The notes beneath the pieces are model-generated. The model made no database searches. It was not told the origin of the DNA and saw only the letters and a list, made by a program, of their open reading frames with translations. Source: Galbibacter sp. BG1 (GTDB taxonomy: Bacteria > Bacteroidota > Bacteroidia > Flavobacteriales > Flavobacteriaceae). Taken from it: a DNA stretch of 64,000 nucleotides. Shown in pieces: positions 1 through 9,261 of this stretch; the first letter of the stretch is position 1; each line of letters begins with the position of its first letter. The stretch is taken from positions 1,798,501-1,862,500 of the forward strand of contig NZ_CP058364.1 of the NCBI RefSeq assembly GCF_013391805.1, in the 5' to 3' direction. Position numbers and translations under genes: made by a program.

Positions 1-2
1 AT

Positions 3-737
3 TTAATGGAGATGTTGTTAATGTTGGATGCTGCCAAAAGAGCATCGGCTAGACACATTACGGCTGTTATGCCATATTTTGGTTGGGCCAGGCAAGATAG
101 AAAAGATAAACCTAGAGTTCCAATTGGAGCAAAGCTGGTTGCTAAACTATTGGAGTCTGCAGGTGCAACGAGAATTATCACCATGGATCTCCACGCCGAC
201 CAAATTCAAGGGTTCTTCGAGAAACCAGTAGATCATTTATTTGCGTCTACTATTTTCTTACCTTATTTAAAGGATTTGAAACTGGAGAATTTAACTATGG
301 CCTCCCCAGATATGGGAGGGTCTAAAAGAGCTTATGCTTATTCCAAGTTTTTAAGTTCAGATGTGGTTATTTGTTACAAGCAGCGAAAGAAAGCCAATGT
401 AATAGACCATATGGAACTTATTGGGGAGGTGAGCGGAAAAAATGTGGTATTGGTAGACGATATGGTAGATACCGCGGGTACCTTAACCAAAGCTGCCGAT
501 CTTATGATGGAGAAAGGGGCGTTAAGTGTTAGGGCTATCTGTACCCATGCATTGCTTTCGGGAAATGCATACGAAAGAATTGAAAAGTCTAGGCTTACAG
601 AATTAATCGTAACCGATTCTATTCCGCCTAAACAAGAGAGTGAAAAAGTTAGAGTGTTAAGCTGTGCCGATCTCTTTGCAGATGTAATGCATCGAGTACA
701 CCACAATACGTCTATAAGCTCGAAATTTTTAATGTAA
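3..737 (+). CDS. prs: Ribose-phosphate pyrophosphokinase, 5' end cut by window edge
   Basis: Transfers pyrophosphate from ATP to ribose 5-phosphate to make PRPP for purine, pyrimidine, NAD, His and Trp synthesis in the cytoplasm. The reading frame is open to the left edge, so the gene begins outside the window. The 244 visible residues lack roughly the first 70 of a usual ~315. Visible family motifs are PYFGWARQDRK (ATP site), the MDLHADQIQGFF stretch, a KQRKKAN catalytic-loop segment and the PRPP-binding loop VLVDDMVDTAGT. The ATG at position 6 is an internal Met. rplY follows after 21 bases on the same strand, an order common in Bacteroidota, and the two are probably cotranscribed. Identification is secure. 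Confidence 0.97.
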   Translation, partial: LMEMLLMLDAAKRASARHITAVMPYFGWARQDRKDKPRVPIGAKLVAKLLESAGATRIITMDLHADQIQGFFEKPVDHLFASTIFLPYLKDLKLENLTMASPDMGGSKRAYAYSKFLSSDVVICYKQRKKANVIDHMELIGEVSGKNVVLVDDMVDTAGTLTKAADLMMEKGALSVRAICTHALLSGNAYERIEKSRLTELIVTDSIPPKQESEKVRVLSCADLFADVMHRVHHNTSISSKFLM

Positions 738-758
738 ATTATTTAATTTTTATATATA

Positions 759-1373
759 ATGAAGTCAATTACAATTAAAGGATCTCAAAGAGAAAGCGTG
801 GGCAAAGTAGCTACTAAAGCCTTACGTAATGCTGGACAGGTACCTTGCGTATTATACGGAGGGGAAAAACCATTACACTTTTCAGCTGATGATGTAGCAT
901 TTAAAGACTTGGTGTACACTCCAAATGCGCACACTGTAGTTATTTCATTAGAAAATGGTGATAAGTACAATGCAATTTTGCAAGACATTCAATTTCACCC
1001 AGTTTCTGATGCTATTCTACACATCGATTTCTATCAGTTATTTGATGATAAAGAAGTAACGATGGAAATTCCTGTAAGAAAGGTTGGAAACTCTCCAGGG
1101 GTTATTGCTGGGGGTGTTTTACGTATGAACCAACGTAAACTTAAGGTAAAAGCAGTTCCTGCTAACTTGCCAGATTATATCGATGCCGATGTTTCTAAAC
1201 TGGAAATTGGTAATAAATTATACGTTACGCAAGTGGGTAACGACGATTACAAAATTATGCACCCAGACAACACAGTAGTTTGTCAAGTAAGAGTATCTCG
1301 TGCTGCTATGAAAGCTGCTCAAGATGCTGCCAAAGAAGAAAAAGCTGCGGTTAAGAAACCAGCTGCAGAATAA
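759..1373 (+). CDS. rplY: 50S ribosomal protein L25/general stress protein Ctc
   Basis: Binds 5S rRNA in the large ribosomal subunit. The 204 residues match the long CTC form. An N-terminal L25 barrel runs to about residue 95 ([14 protein letters not shown] start, VPCVLYGG motif). The TL5-type C-terminal domain covers about 96-185 ([17 protein letters not shown]). It ends in an Ala/Lys/Glu-rich tail that looks unstructured. The ATG at 759 is 21 bases past prs, and a strong terminator follows at 1393. Long CTC-type L25 is the normal Bacteroidota form. prs-rplY-pth is a conserved run, but the terminator probably separates pth. Confidence 0.97.
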   Translation: MKSITIKGSQRESVGKVATKALRNAGQVPCVLYGGEKPLHFSADDVAFKDLVYTPNAHTVVISLENGDKYNAILQDIQFHPVSDAILHIDFYQLFDDKEVTMEIPVRKVGNSPGVIAGGVLRMNQRKLKVKAVPANLPDYIDADVSKLEIGNKLYVTQVGNDDYKIMHPDNTVVCQVRVSRAAMKAAQDAAKEEKAAVKKPAAE

Positions 1374-1392
1374 GGAAATAATTTTTCTATAC

Positions 1393-1430
1393 AAAAAGCA
1401 CCTCTTATTTTCGAGGTGCTTTTTATTTTT
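1393..1430 (+). terminator. Intrinsic terminator after rplY
   Basis: A perfect 12-bp stem pairs 1393-1404 with 1413-1424 around an 8-base loop, followed by a T-rich tail to 1430. It lies 19 bases past the rplY stop. The arms are A-rich outside and T-rich inside the tail, so it could also work on the minus strand, but no minus-strand gene ends here. Confidence 0.9.
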
Positions 1431-1446
1431 GTAATATACTTATATT

Positions 1447-2067
1447 ATGAAATCCTTTTTTAAAAATCTCTTTTCAAAAGACAAAGACGATATAGATCCA
1501 ATGAAGAAGTTTTTAGTAGCAGGCCTTGGCAATATTGGTAACGAATACGCAAATACAAGGCATAATATTGGTTTTAAGATTCTCGATTTTTTTGCTGAAA
1601 GGGAAGCATTTTCTTTCGAAACAAATAAATTGGGGGCTACCGCTACTTATAAATTTAAAGGTCGGACTTTTATTTTGCTGAAGCCCAGTACTTATATGAA
1701 TTTGAGTGGAAAAGCCGTAAAATATTGGATGACCAAAGAAAAGATTGCGCCTGAAAATCTTTTGGTAATTACCGATGATATTAACCTTCCATTCGGGACC
1801 ATTCGCCTAAAGACCAAAGGTAGCGATGGAGGTCACAATGGATTAAAGGATATTCAGCAGCAATTAGGCACCACCGTTTACAACCGTTTTCGTTTTGGTG
1901 TTGGTGCCGATTTTTCCAAAGGGAAACAGGTAGATTATGTGCTTGGGGAGTGGAGCGATGAAGAGAATGGTAAAATGAAAGAACGATTGGAGCGTTCTGT
2001 AGAACTCATTAAATCATTCGGAACCGCTGGAGTCAATAACACCATGAACACCTTCAACAATACTTAG
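1447..2067 (+). CDS. pth: Peptidyl-tRNA hydrolase
   Basis: Cleaves the ester bond of peptidyl-tRNAs that drop off ribosomes, recycling tRNA. The 206-residue product has an 18-residue Lys/Asp-rich lead before the canonical start MKKFLVAGLGNIG. Catalytic features are present: the Asn and His in NIGNEY...NTRHNIGF, the Asp in ITDDINLPFG, and GSDGGHNGL. The ATG at 1447 gives the extended protein. The ATG at 1501 would give a standard ~188-residue enzyme. The extended form occurs in many flavobacteria as I recall, so I kept it, but the start is uncertain. It runs head-on into the minus-strand lipoprotein gene with only 6 bases between stops. Confidence 0.95.
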   Translation: MKSFFKNLFSKDKDDIDPMKKFLVAGLGNIGNEYANTRHNIGFKILDFFAEREAFSFETNKLGATATYKFKGRTFILLKPSTYMNLSGKAVKYWMTKEKIAPENLLVITDDINLPFGTIRLKTKGSDGGHNGLKDIQQQLGTTVYNRFRFGVGADFSKGKQVDYVLGEWSDEENGKMKERLERSVELIKSFGTAGVNNTMNTFNNT

Positions 2068-2073
2068 TCAAGA

Positions 2074-2772
2074 TTATTCTACTTTAAATTGCGAAACTTC
2101 GGATAGGGAGCTATTTCCATTGTCATCGATGGTTTTTATTTGCCAATAATAGATACCAATTTCGAAAGCGGTGTGGGTAAATTCTTCTTCTGTAATATTA
2201 GATTGAACCGATGTACTGGGCGGATTGTTGTTTCCTATAAATATTTCGTAATTGGCGATATCACCTTCAATATCACTTCCACTCCATGTAAAAGAAACAC
2301 TACTGTTACTTGCATACACGGTACTTCCCGATGAAGGTTCCAACAAATCTGCGGGAAAGGGAGGGTAGGTTTCTACGCCTTGACCTGCATTGTAAAACTT
2401 CCATTCTTCACTTTCTGCTGTTTCCTGGGAATTGTTGTTTAAAGAAATAACATACCAAGCATAAGGTGTACCCCGACTTAAAGTAACCTCTAAAGTGTTT
2501 GTGTTGCTCGCAAAAGTTTGTGTGTTGTTTGTATTGAGGTTTTTAACCAATAATTGATAGGAGTCTGCGTGTTCAGCTACATTCCATTCAAAAGTAATCG
2601 TGCTCTGGTTGTTGTTCGAGGGAGAGATTACACCTTCGGTACATTCAGAATTTTCCAAAGGAAATATCAATGCAGCGGCACTTGGGGTTTTAGGTGTGGC
2701 ATCATCGTCGTTATTGCACGACACAACTAAAAAAAGGAATAAAATAATATGTAGGCTCCAAATATTTTTCAT
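2074..2772 (-). CDS. Secreted lipoprotein with two fibronectin-III-like domains
   Basis: The 232-residue product starts with a lipoprotein signal ending in VVSC, followed by Asn/Asp residues (CNNDDD), as usual for surface-bound Bacteroidota lipoproteins. After the signal come two similar ~90-residue beta domains, about 33-125 and 138-232. Each contains an FxWxxxxxADxYxLxVKN- or FTWSGSDxEGDIANYEI-like strand pair and a final YYWQIKTIDDNGNSS strand, typical of fibronectin type III-like folds. The function is unknown. It lies 14 bases downstream of the large metalloprotease on the same strand, so it is probably cotranscribed and may act with it at the cell surface. Confidence 0.8.
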   Translation of the reverse strand: MKNIWSLHIILFLFLVVSCNNDDDATPKTPSAAALIFPLENSECTEGVISPSNNNQSTITFEWNVAEHADSYQLLVKNLNTNNTQTFASNTNTLEVTLSRGTPYAWYVISLNNNSQETAESEEWKFYNAGQGVETYPPFPADLLEPSSGSTVYASNSSVSFTWSGSDIEGDIANYEIFIGNNNPPSTSVQSNITEEEFTHTAFEIGIYYWQIKTIDDNGNSSLSEVSQFKVE

Positions 2773-2786
2773 CGTTATTTAAGATC

Positions 2787-5700
2787 TTATTTTTTTATAA
2801 CCTTTAATGTTTTAGAGGTTTCTTCATTGTCTATTTTCATAAGGTACAAACCAGATGGTAAATTACTTAAATTGAGTTCTATCTTTCCGTTCCCATTGGT
2901 TTTGTAGGTGTTGGAAAATACTAACTGTCCGCTAATATCATAGACCGAAATACTAGCTTCTTTATTTATGGAAGAAGTGTAGACAGTAGCTATGTCTGTA
3001 ACAGGATTTGGTAATAAGCTTAGCTCTCCATTTGAAATTATTAGCTCTTGGTAAATACCTTGGCAATCTTTATCTCCGGTTACTTTAAGGTTGTTTATTC
3101 CTTTTTTAAGAGTAATTTCGAATGTGTTTTTATCTGTTTTATAAATAGTGTTGTTTAGTTCTATCGTATAAATATTGCTACCGGAAAGCGATAAGGTCAC
3201 CTTGTTTTCTTCCAGTTCTTTACTGGTAAAAACATTTAGTGGGAGCGGTTCATTTACGACAACCTCAAAACATTGCTGGTAGTTGCCGTTGGCAGCAGTG
3301 GTAAAGCATAGGTTGTAAGTGCCAGAGCTAAGTCCTTCAAATAAAACGGTATCAGTAAAATCTTTGGTGTCATTAAAAGTGTTGCCGCTGAGGGTGACAG
3401 TATAGTTTAAGTTTTCTGAAACATTCACAAAAATATTCCCATTGTTGCTTTCCCTGCACGATTCATCGGTAATGGTGATGTTGTAATTATCTGCAGGGAT
3501 GCTAAAAATCTCACATCCATTAATGTCTACTTTAGATCCAGCCGGCGTATTCGGGCAATTGTCATCGGGATCCAAAACTCCATCTTGATCGGTGTCTGGT
3601 ATAAAATCGCCATCTATACAAATATTCAGCTCGAAGGAGTTTATTGTTCCTCCATCTTCGTCGTTCGCGTCATCAACTTTAAGGCGCCAAACTCCTTTGG
3701 CAGGCTCCCCATTTATTTTAGACAAGGCTTCTTCCGGCTTAATCGTTCCAGAGAGTGAAGGAATGCTGTTTTGGCAATTTGGGATTCCACCTTCGTCACT
3801 AAAAACCGCAACTATATCGTTTTGTTCGCCACATTGTTCAGAAAGAAGTGGAATAACGGTGCCAGATGGGGAAATAAGGCTCAGGCTAAGATCTTCTAGC
3901 CAAGTATGGGTTATGTTTACCGAAACGGTAATGTTATTCAAAAATCCATCCTGCAAAATATTTATTTTAGATGTTACCGAGTTGGCACCTTCACTAGGTA
4001 TGTTTACAGCTTTATCATTGGTGAAAGTATCACATGAGATATTTACAGTTATAAAGCTGAAAGGGGTGCTAAAGCTACCTTCTCCACAAGTGTTTATTGG
4101 TTTTACCCGCCAAAAATAGGTTTGGGTTTCTTCCAATTGCGGAACTTGGTATTCGTTAATATTTACAATTTCTGAAAATAGAATGGTACTGAAGTTGGAT
4201 ACTTCGGAAATTTGAACTTCATATTGATTTGCATTATCGTAGGGTTCCCAACTTACAATGGGTGATAAAGAAACATCGGTTTCATTGTCTGCTGGTGAAG
4301 AAAGGGTCAAATCTTCAAAAGTATCGGAATAGATTCTAAGGTCTATCGGGTATTCCTTTACTTCCCCTCCAGATGCGGTTGCTACTACATTGAAACTATT
4401 ACTGCCAAGGGCTAGGTTTTCAGTTCCATTAATATCTATTACAATATCAGTATCGCTGTTTACTGCACTAGGGGCGCTAAAACTCACGTTTAAACCCGCA
4501 GGTACATTGGTGGTGGAAAAGGAAACTGTTTCATTAAACGAGTTGTAAGCATGGTAGGTGAAAGGAATTTCCACGGTATTAGGCTGGCAGATATTGTATT
4601 CCAAGGTATTGAACAAAAGTGCAAAATTGGATGGTTGTATGCTAAGTACGGCCTCATTAATGGCAAAAAAGATATTGTTGGAAGCCTTAACCATTATTCT
4701 AGCGTTGGTAGTAGTAATATCCCCTGGAATAACCACTTGCTTGGTGCCGTCGTTTTTGGTGTTTTCTGATAGTAAAACGGGATTATCTAAATCGTTATCA
4801 ATTATCAAATAAATATTTACAAAGTTACTGTTGATAGGGATTTTATTGGTGCTCGCAACACTCCAATTCACCGTGTAGACCGAACCGCCGAGAAGATTCT
4901 CTGGTTCCGTTTGCGAGGTAATGGCAAAAGTTTCGCCTGTATTAACTGTAGATACTTTAAGATCACTTCTGGCATTTTGTCCGCCATTTGGGTTATTGTC
5001 CCTCACTAATAGAGAAAAATTCATCGTTCTACTCACACTTGGGATAACCTCCCATGTAGGAGAAAGGTTGTTGTTTAAGATATCGCTTTCTCTAGGGAAA
5101 TATCTTTTGGACGATAGTGTGGGGGGATAAGACCTAAATAAAGGACCTCCGTTGGAATCTGGCATAGGTGGTTGTACCGAAACTTCGTTGTTTTGTTGCT
5201 CCCAACTATATGTTAGGATATCTCCATTGCCATCCGTTACACTGGCATCTAATACAAAAGCGGTTCCAGCGGGAATGGTGTAATTATTTAAAGGGGCAAT
5301 TACTGGAGCGGAATTAGGGATGTTTTCCAATTCGGCGCATGTACTCCTTCCTTGTGTTATGTTGTCCCAAATTTGTGAAATGCTAATTGCGTGAAAGTAG
5401 GCATCGCTATTTCCCTGTACATTGCTGGGGCAAATTCCGGCATATGCCATAATGGTTGAGCCACTTCCTGGCTCTACGGCTGTTGCTAAGCTTCTATTGG
5501 AGTTACATAGGTTGTTAAAAGTATGGGTAGCTCCAAATTGATGTCCAATTTCATGGGCTACAAAATCAATATCGTAAGCATCTCCAACGGGAGAAAAGTA
5601 AGCGGTTACTCCTCTTGCCTTATTCGGGGTACATACCGATCCAAGCTGTGCAATACCATCACCACCAGAAGGAGTGGTGCTAAATACGTGACCAATATCG

Positions 5701-6602
5701 TAATTGTTTATGCCTATTATATTATCTATAACTTCCTGTATTTCCTGTATAAGTTCCTGTCCGTCTCCATTCGTAAGTCCATCGGTGTTGGGATCTAAAA
5801 ATATCAGTTCGTCGTTATTAGGGATAAGCTCTAAGCGAATGGACAAATCATTTTCATAAACGCTGTTAATTCTTGTAATGCTGTTATTCATGGCAGCAAG
5901 CACCGCTTCTTTCTTTTGTATTGTGGTACCAGTAGTAACTTGAGCGGCTTCAATATGGAAATCGGCATATTCTGCGGTACAGGCCAAAGCCATTCTGTAA
6001 GTTCTTAACCTTCCGTCATCTACAGGTTTGGCGGCGTACACACCATCTTTTAAGTTTGCTTCATTTGAGTTGGAGTCCATAACCTTGCATTCAAAATCGG
6101 TAGGTTTAAAATTGGACTTTTCCGCAAAATAGTAAGTATCTTTTTCTGTTTCCGAAGGGTTGATGAGAATAGTCTTGCTATTGTCCCTTATAAGACCATG
6201 AAAATTTTTGGAATCGATGGAAAAATAGATTCTTTTTAACGGATTTTCCGTTGAGACTCCACGATAGGATTTTATAGCTGGAAATTTTGCCGCCAGTTTC
6301 CTGGAAAGAACAGCATGCTCGGTTATTTTATAATTTTCTTTTTTCCCATTAATCGTTGGGAAGCTCATGGTCATCGAATTGGCTTTTCTGGAAAGATTCT
6401 GACTTTTGTTGTCGATCTGCTTTAAATCCGACCTTAATTGTGCGAGATTTAACTGGAAGCCAGGAGTTTGTGAGGCTGTTTTTAAGAGTTTGTTTGATTG
6501 AATGGTACGTGGAGACGACCACGCATAATTAGTTTGTGAATATGTTGATAGTGAGTATAGTAAAATACATAAAACGCTAAAAAATTTGGCGGTATTTCTC
6601 AT
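2787..6602 (-). CDS. Secreted reprolysin-type zinc metalloprotease with T9SS sorting domain
   Basis: A very large exported protease of 1271 residues. In order it has a signal peptide (MRNTAKFFSVLCILLYSLSTYSQ), a ~180-residue propeptide-like region, and an M12B-like catalytic domain with the zinc site HEIGHQFGATH near residue 350 and a Met-turn IMAY near 385. Several Ig/Fn3-like beta domains follow. Next are a proprotein-convertase P-like domain at about 875-1000 (TWLEDLSLSLISPSG, WRLKVDDANDEDGGTI) and a thrombospondin type 3 calcium repeat (DTDQDGVLDPDDNCP). The last ~75 residues form a T9SS type A sorting domain (LLPNPV...YDISGQ...LPSGLYLMKI). An in-frame TTG lies 21 bases further upstream, but the ATG at 6602 begins directly at the signal peptide. 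It probably digests extracellular protein; the substrate is unknown. Confidence 0.9.
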   Translation of the reverse strand: MRNTAKFFSVLCILLYSLSTYSQTNYAWSSPRTIQSNKLLKTASQTPGFQLNLAQLRSDLKQIDNKSQNLSRKANSMTMSFPTINGKKENYKITEHAVLSRKLAAKFPAIKSYRGVSTENPLKRIYFSIDSKNFHGLIRDNSKTILINPSETEKDTYYFAEKSNFKPTDFECKVMDSNSNEANLKDGVYAAKPVDDGRLRTYRMALACTAEYADFHIEAAQVTTGTTIQKKEAVLAAMNNSITRINSVYENDLSIRLELIPNNDELIFLDPNTDGLTNGDGQELIQEIQEVIDNIIGINNYDIGHVFSTTPSGGDGIAQLGSVCTPNKARGVTAYFSPVGDAYDIDFVAHEIGHQFGATHTFNNLCNSNRSLATAVEPGSGSTIMAYAGICPSNVQGNSDAYFHAISISQIWDNITQGRSTCAELENIPNSAPVIAPLNNYTIPAGTAFVLDASVTDGNGDILTYSWEQQNNEVSVQPPMPDSNGGPLFRSYPPTLSSKRYFPRESDILNNNLSPTWEVIPSVSRTMNFSLLVRDNNPNGGQNARSDLKVSTVNTGETFAITSQTEPENLLGGSVYTVNWSVASTNKIPINSNFVNIYLIIDNDLDNPVLLSENTKNDGTKQVVIPGDITTTNARIMVKASNNIFFAINEAVLSIQPSNFALLFNTLEYNICQPNTVEIPFTYHAYNSFNETVSFSTTNVPAGLNVSFSAPSAVNSDTDIVIDINGTENLALGSNSFNVVATASGGEVKEYPIDLRIYSDTFEDLTLSSPADNETDVSLSPIVSWEPYDNANQYEVQISEVSNFSTILFSEIVNINEYQVPQLEETQTYFWRVKPINTCGEGSFSTPFSFITVNISCDTFTNDKAVNIPSEGANSVTSKINILQDGFLNNITVSVNITHTWLEDLSLSLISPSGTVIPLLSEQCGEQNDIVAVFSDEGGIPNCQNSIPSLSGTIKPEEALSKINGEPAKGVWRLKVDDANDEDGGTINSFELNICIDGDFIPDTDQDGVLDPDDNCPNTPAGSKVDINGCEIFSIPADNYNITITDESCRESNNGNIFVNVSENLNYTVTLSGNTFNDTKDFTDTVLFEGLSSGTYNLCFTTAANGNYQQCFEVVVNEPLPLNVFTSKELEENKVTLSLSGSNIYTIELNNTIYKTDKNTFEITLKKGINNLKVTGDKDCQGIYQELIISNGELSLLPNPVTDIATVYTSSINKEASISVYDISGQLVFSNTYKTNGNGKIELNLSNLPSGLYLMKIDNEETSKTLKVIKK

Positions 6603-6747
6603 TATAAGTGATAAGTAAGGCAATAAAAATACTGAAATTTACGGTGGATAATAAAAAAAAACCGAGATACCTGTTTTAATTTAATTAAATATTCCTTTTT
6701 AAATTCGTTATTTTGTGGTTGAGGATGTTTAATTTAAATGCTTTTAA

Positions 6748-7686
6748 GTGATTATAAAGCGTAATCTTTTTGATAAAGAAGAGAATTACTACACGGTAGT
6801 AACAGTGGGTACATATGATGGGGTGCATGTAGGGCATCGAAAAATAATAGATAAATTAGTGGCAAATGCCAAAGCAAACGATTTAAAATCTACCATCTTA
6901 ACTTTTTTTCCGCATCCACGAATGGTGCTGCAGCAGGCAAGCGATTTAAAACTCTTAAATACGCTGGAAGAGAAGATTTCTATTTTAAAAGAAACAGGAC
7001 TAGACCAATTGATAATTCACCCTTTTACTAAGGATTTTTCAAGATTGACCGCAGAAGACTATGTGAAAGATGTATTGGTGGAAAGCATTAATGCGAAAAA
7101 GGTAATTATTGGCTACGATCATCGTTTCGGGAGAAATAGAACCGCTACCATAGATGACTTGATAAAGTTTGGAGAGAAATACGATTTTGAGGTTGAACAA
7201 ATTTCTGTGGAAGAAGTAGATGAGGTCTCGGTAAGCTCAACAAAAATTAGAAATGCCTTAAATGAAGGGGATATAAAAACCGCCAATACCTTTTTAGGGT
7301 ATTCGTATATGCTCACTGGCGTAATAACCCAGGGCAAAGGATTGGGCAAGCAAATCGACTTCCCAACAGCTAATATTCATATAAAGGAGAAATATAAACT
7401 CATCCCAAAGAAAGGGGTTTATGTTGTACGAAGCAATTTCGGGGAAACACCTGTTTATGGAATGATGAATATTGGGTATAATCCAACGGTAAATGGCGAC
7501 AAGAAAACCATAGAGGTTCACTTTTTAAACTTTAGTGAAGATCTTTACGATAAAGAAGTACGGGTGGAGCTACTGGAACGCCTTCGTGATGAAAAGAGGT
7601 TTGATTCCATTCAAGAATTGAAAAATCAACTAATTAAAGATAAGGAAGCTACGTTGTCTTACGTAGAAAAAAACCATGCTGAATAA
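6748..7686 (+). CDS. ribF: Bifunctional riboflavin kinase/FAD synthetase
   Basis: Phosphorylates riboflavin to FMN and then adenylates FMN to FAD. The 312 residues hold the N-terminal nucleotidyltransferase domain (VTVGTYDGVHVGH near residue 19; GYDHRFGRNR near 127; SSTKIRNAL) and the C-terminal riboflavin kinase domain from about 185 (GKGLGKQIDFPTANI, NIGYNPTV, VEVHFL-like strand). The start is GTG at 6748. The upstream ATG at 6738 is out of frame and I saw no other start closer to the conserved region. The last 11 bases overlap the next gene, which suggests translational coupling. Confidence 0.96.
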   Translation: MIIKRNLFDKEENYYTVVTVGTYDGVHVGHRKIIDKLVANAKANDLKSTILTFFPHPRMVLQQASDLKLLNTLEEKISILKETGLDQLIIHPFTKDFSRLTAEDYVKDVLVESINAKKVIIGYDHRFGRNRTATIDDLIKFGEKYDFEVEQISVEEVDEVSVSSTKIRNALNEGDIKTANTFLGYSYMLTGVITQGKGLGKQIDFPTANIHIKEKYKLIPKKGVYVVRSNFGETPVYGMMNIGYNPTVNGDKKTIEVHFLNFSEDLYDKEVRVELLERLRDEKRFDSIQELKNQLIKDKEATLSYVEKNHAE

Positions 7687-9010
7687 ACTTCTGTTTACTA
7701 GAATAGATAATGTTTCTCTCGTAGTTTTTAGGGTCTTTTTTGGCCTGCTTATTTTTTTAGAGGCCATTGGGGCCATTTTTACAGGTTGGGTTAAGCGAAC
7801 ACTAATAGACCCTAAGTTTACTTTTAATTTTATAGGCTTAGATTTTTTGCAGCCATTGCCAGGGAACGGCATGTACTTTTACTTTGCCCTAATGGGGCTT
7901 TTTGGCCTCTTGGTTATGGTCGGTTTTAAGTATCGTTACAGTATGGGGGCATTTACCCTTATGTGGGCGGGAGTTTATTTTATGCAAAAAAACTCGTACA
8001 ACAATCATTATTATTTATTGGTTTTACTATGTCTTTTAATGTTGGTCTTGCCGGCGAACCGCTATTTTTCGTTAGATGCCAAAATTAACCCCTCAATTAA
8101 AAGAATATCGATGCCCCGATGGTGCAAATGGTTGATAATTATTCAAATTTGGATTGTCTACACCTACGCTGCCGTTGCAAAACTATATTCAGACTGGTTG
8201 GATATTTCTGTGGTGGAAATGCTCATGAAACCAAGGGCACATTATCTTATAATTGGCGATTTGCTTCAAGAGCGGTGGGTACATTACTTAATTGCCTATA
8301 TCGGTATTTTATTCGATTTGCTTATTGTCCCTTTACTGCTTTTCAAAAAAACTAGAAAATGGGCCTTTTTTGCTTCTATATTTTTCCATTTATTCAATTC
8401 CATTGTGTTTCAAATAGGTATTTTCCCTTATATGTCGTTGGCATTTAGCTTGTTCTTTTTTGAACCCAAAACTATTCGGGATTTATTTCTGAAGAAAAAG
8501 GAATTGTATACAGGCAATGAAGTGATAATACCTAGTTACAGAAAAGCGTTGCTTATTATTGGAGGTATTTATTTTGCAATCCAAATAGCATTACCATTGC
8601 GTCATTGGTTCATAAAGGGAGATGTGCTATGGACGGAAGAAGGACATCGATTGAGTTGGCGGATGATGCTAAGGGGGAAATCGGGACATATTTCTTTCAA
8701 ATTGGTCAATAATACTACTGGAAAAGTAACTTATGTAAACCTAAGGGATTACCTCTCCCCAAAACAACAACGTATAATTACCTCTAAGCCAGACGTTATC
8801 TGGCAGTTTGCACAACGCATTAAAAAAGAATACCGAGCAAAGGGAGAAGATATAAGCTTATATGCGGTGTCCAGCAAGGTAAGTGTAAATGGTGGTGAGT
8901 TGAAACCTTTTATAAAGCCTAATGTAGATTTGGCCAACGAACCATGGCACTATTTTTCCCACGAGGAATGGATTTATCCTTATGAAATTAATACCAGTAA
9001 CTTAAAATAA
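7676..9010 (+). CDS. HTTM-domain (vitamin K-dependent gamma-carboxylase-like) membrane protein
   Basis: A 444-residue integral membrane protein with about seven hydrophobic helices in the first 285 residues, and a soluble C-terminal domain. The opening (RVFFGLLIFLEAIGAIFTGWV), the SYNNHYYLLVLL helix, the PRWCKWLIIIQIWIVYTYAAVAKL segment and LFFHLFNSIVF fit the HTTM family, which is related to eukaryotic gamma-glutamyl carboxylase. The role of these proteins in flavobacteria is not settled. The start overlaps the ribF end by 11 bases, so the two are probably one transcript. I call the family with good confidence but not the substrate. Confidence 0.82.
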   Translation: MLNKLLFTRIDNVSLVVFRVFFGLLIFLEAIGAIFTGWVKRTLIDPKFTFNFIGLDFLQPLPGNGMYFYFALMGLFGLLVMVGFKYRYSMGAFTLMWAGVYFMQKNSYNNHYYLLVLLCLLMLVLPANRYFSLDAKINPSIKRISMPRWCKWLIIIQIWIVYTYAAVAKLYSDWLDISVVEMLMKPRAHYLIIGDLLQERWVHYLIAYIGILFDLLIVPLLLFKKTRKWAFFASIFFHLFNSIVFQIGIFPYMSLAFSLFFFEPKTIRDLFLKKKELYTGNEVIIPSYRKALLIIGGIYFAIQIALPLRHWFIKGDVLWTEEGHRLSWRMMLRGKSGHISFKLVNNTTGKVTYVNLRDYLSPKQQRIITSKPDVIWQFAQRIKKEYRAKGEDISLYAVSSKVSVNGGELKPFIKPNVDLANEPWHYFSHEEWIYPYEINTSNLK

Positions 9011-9018
9011 ATATTTTG

Positions 9019-9026
9019 TAATTTTG
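9019..9026 (+). promoter_or_regulatory. Putative -7 element before the toxin-antitoxin pair
   Basis: The octamer TAATTTTG fits the Bacteroidota -7 consensus TAnnTTTG exactly and ends 16 bases before the antitoxin ATG, implying a short leader. I found no good TTG -33 box at the expected spacing. Confidence 0.4.
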
Positions 9027-9042
9027 TTTTAAAGGTTTTATC

Positions 9043-9261
9043 ATGAACATTCAAACAGCAAAATTGGAGTTACTTAAGGCTATCATCGAGAATGATAATG
9101 CAGATTTCATTCAAAAGGTTACCGACTTTGTGAGGAATGAAAGAACCGACTTCTGGAACGAATTAACCGATGTTGAACAAAGCGAGATAAAAAAGGGTTT
9201 AGAAGAATTGGATCGAGGAGAAAAAGTTTCTTACGATTCTTTTCTTAAAAAAATTTCCTAA
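9043..9261 (+). CDS. Type II antitoxin (addiction module component)
   Basis: A 72-residue charged, helical protein (NIQTAKLELLKAIIENDN...WNELTDVEQSEIKKGLEELDRGEKVSYDSFLKK). Its form is typical of the short antitoxins paired with RelE/ParE toxins in flavobacteria: an N-terminal helical region followed by a ...GLEELDRGE...F tail that usually wraps the toxin. Its stop overlaps the toxin start (TAATG at 9259-9263), a coupling usual for such pairs, which would keep the antitoxin in excess. It probably represses its own promoter, though no clear operator palindrome is visible. Confidence 0.8.
   Translation: MNIQTAKLELLKAIIENDNADFIQKVTDFVRNERTDFWNELTDVEQSEIKKGLEELDRGEKVSYDSFLKKIS

Noticed and set aside
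1424-1431. TATTTTTG box as a pth promoter
   Set aside because: It lies within the T tract of the rplY terminator, where such octamers arise by chance; no -33 box.
3592-4119. Open frame of 175 codons on the plus strand inside the metalloprotease gene
   Set aside because: It is the reverse shadow of a long, well-supported coding sequence with domain motifs; the peptide is low in recognisable features.
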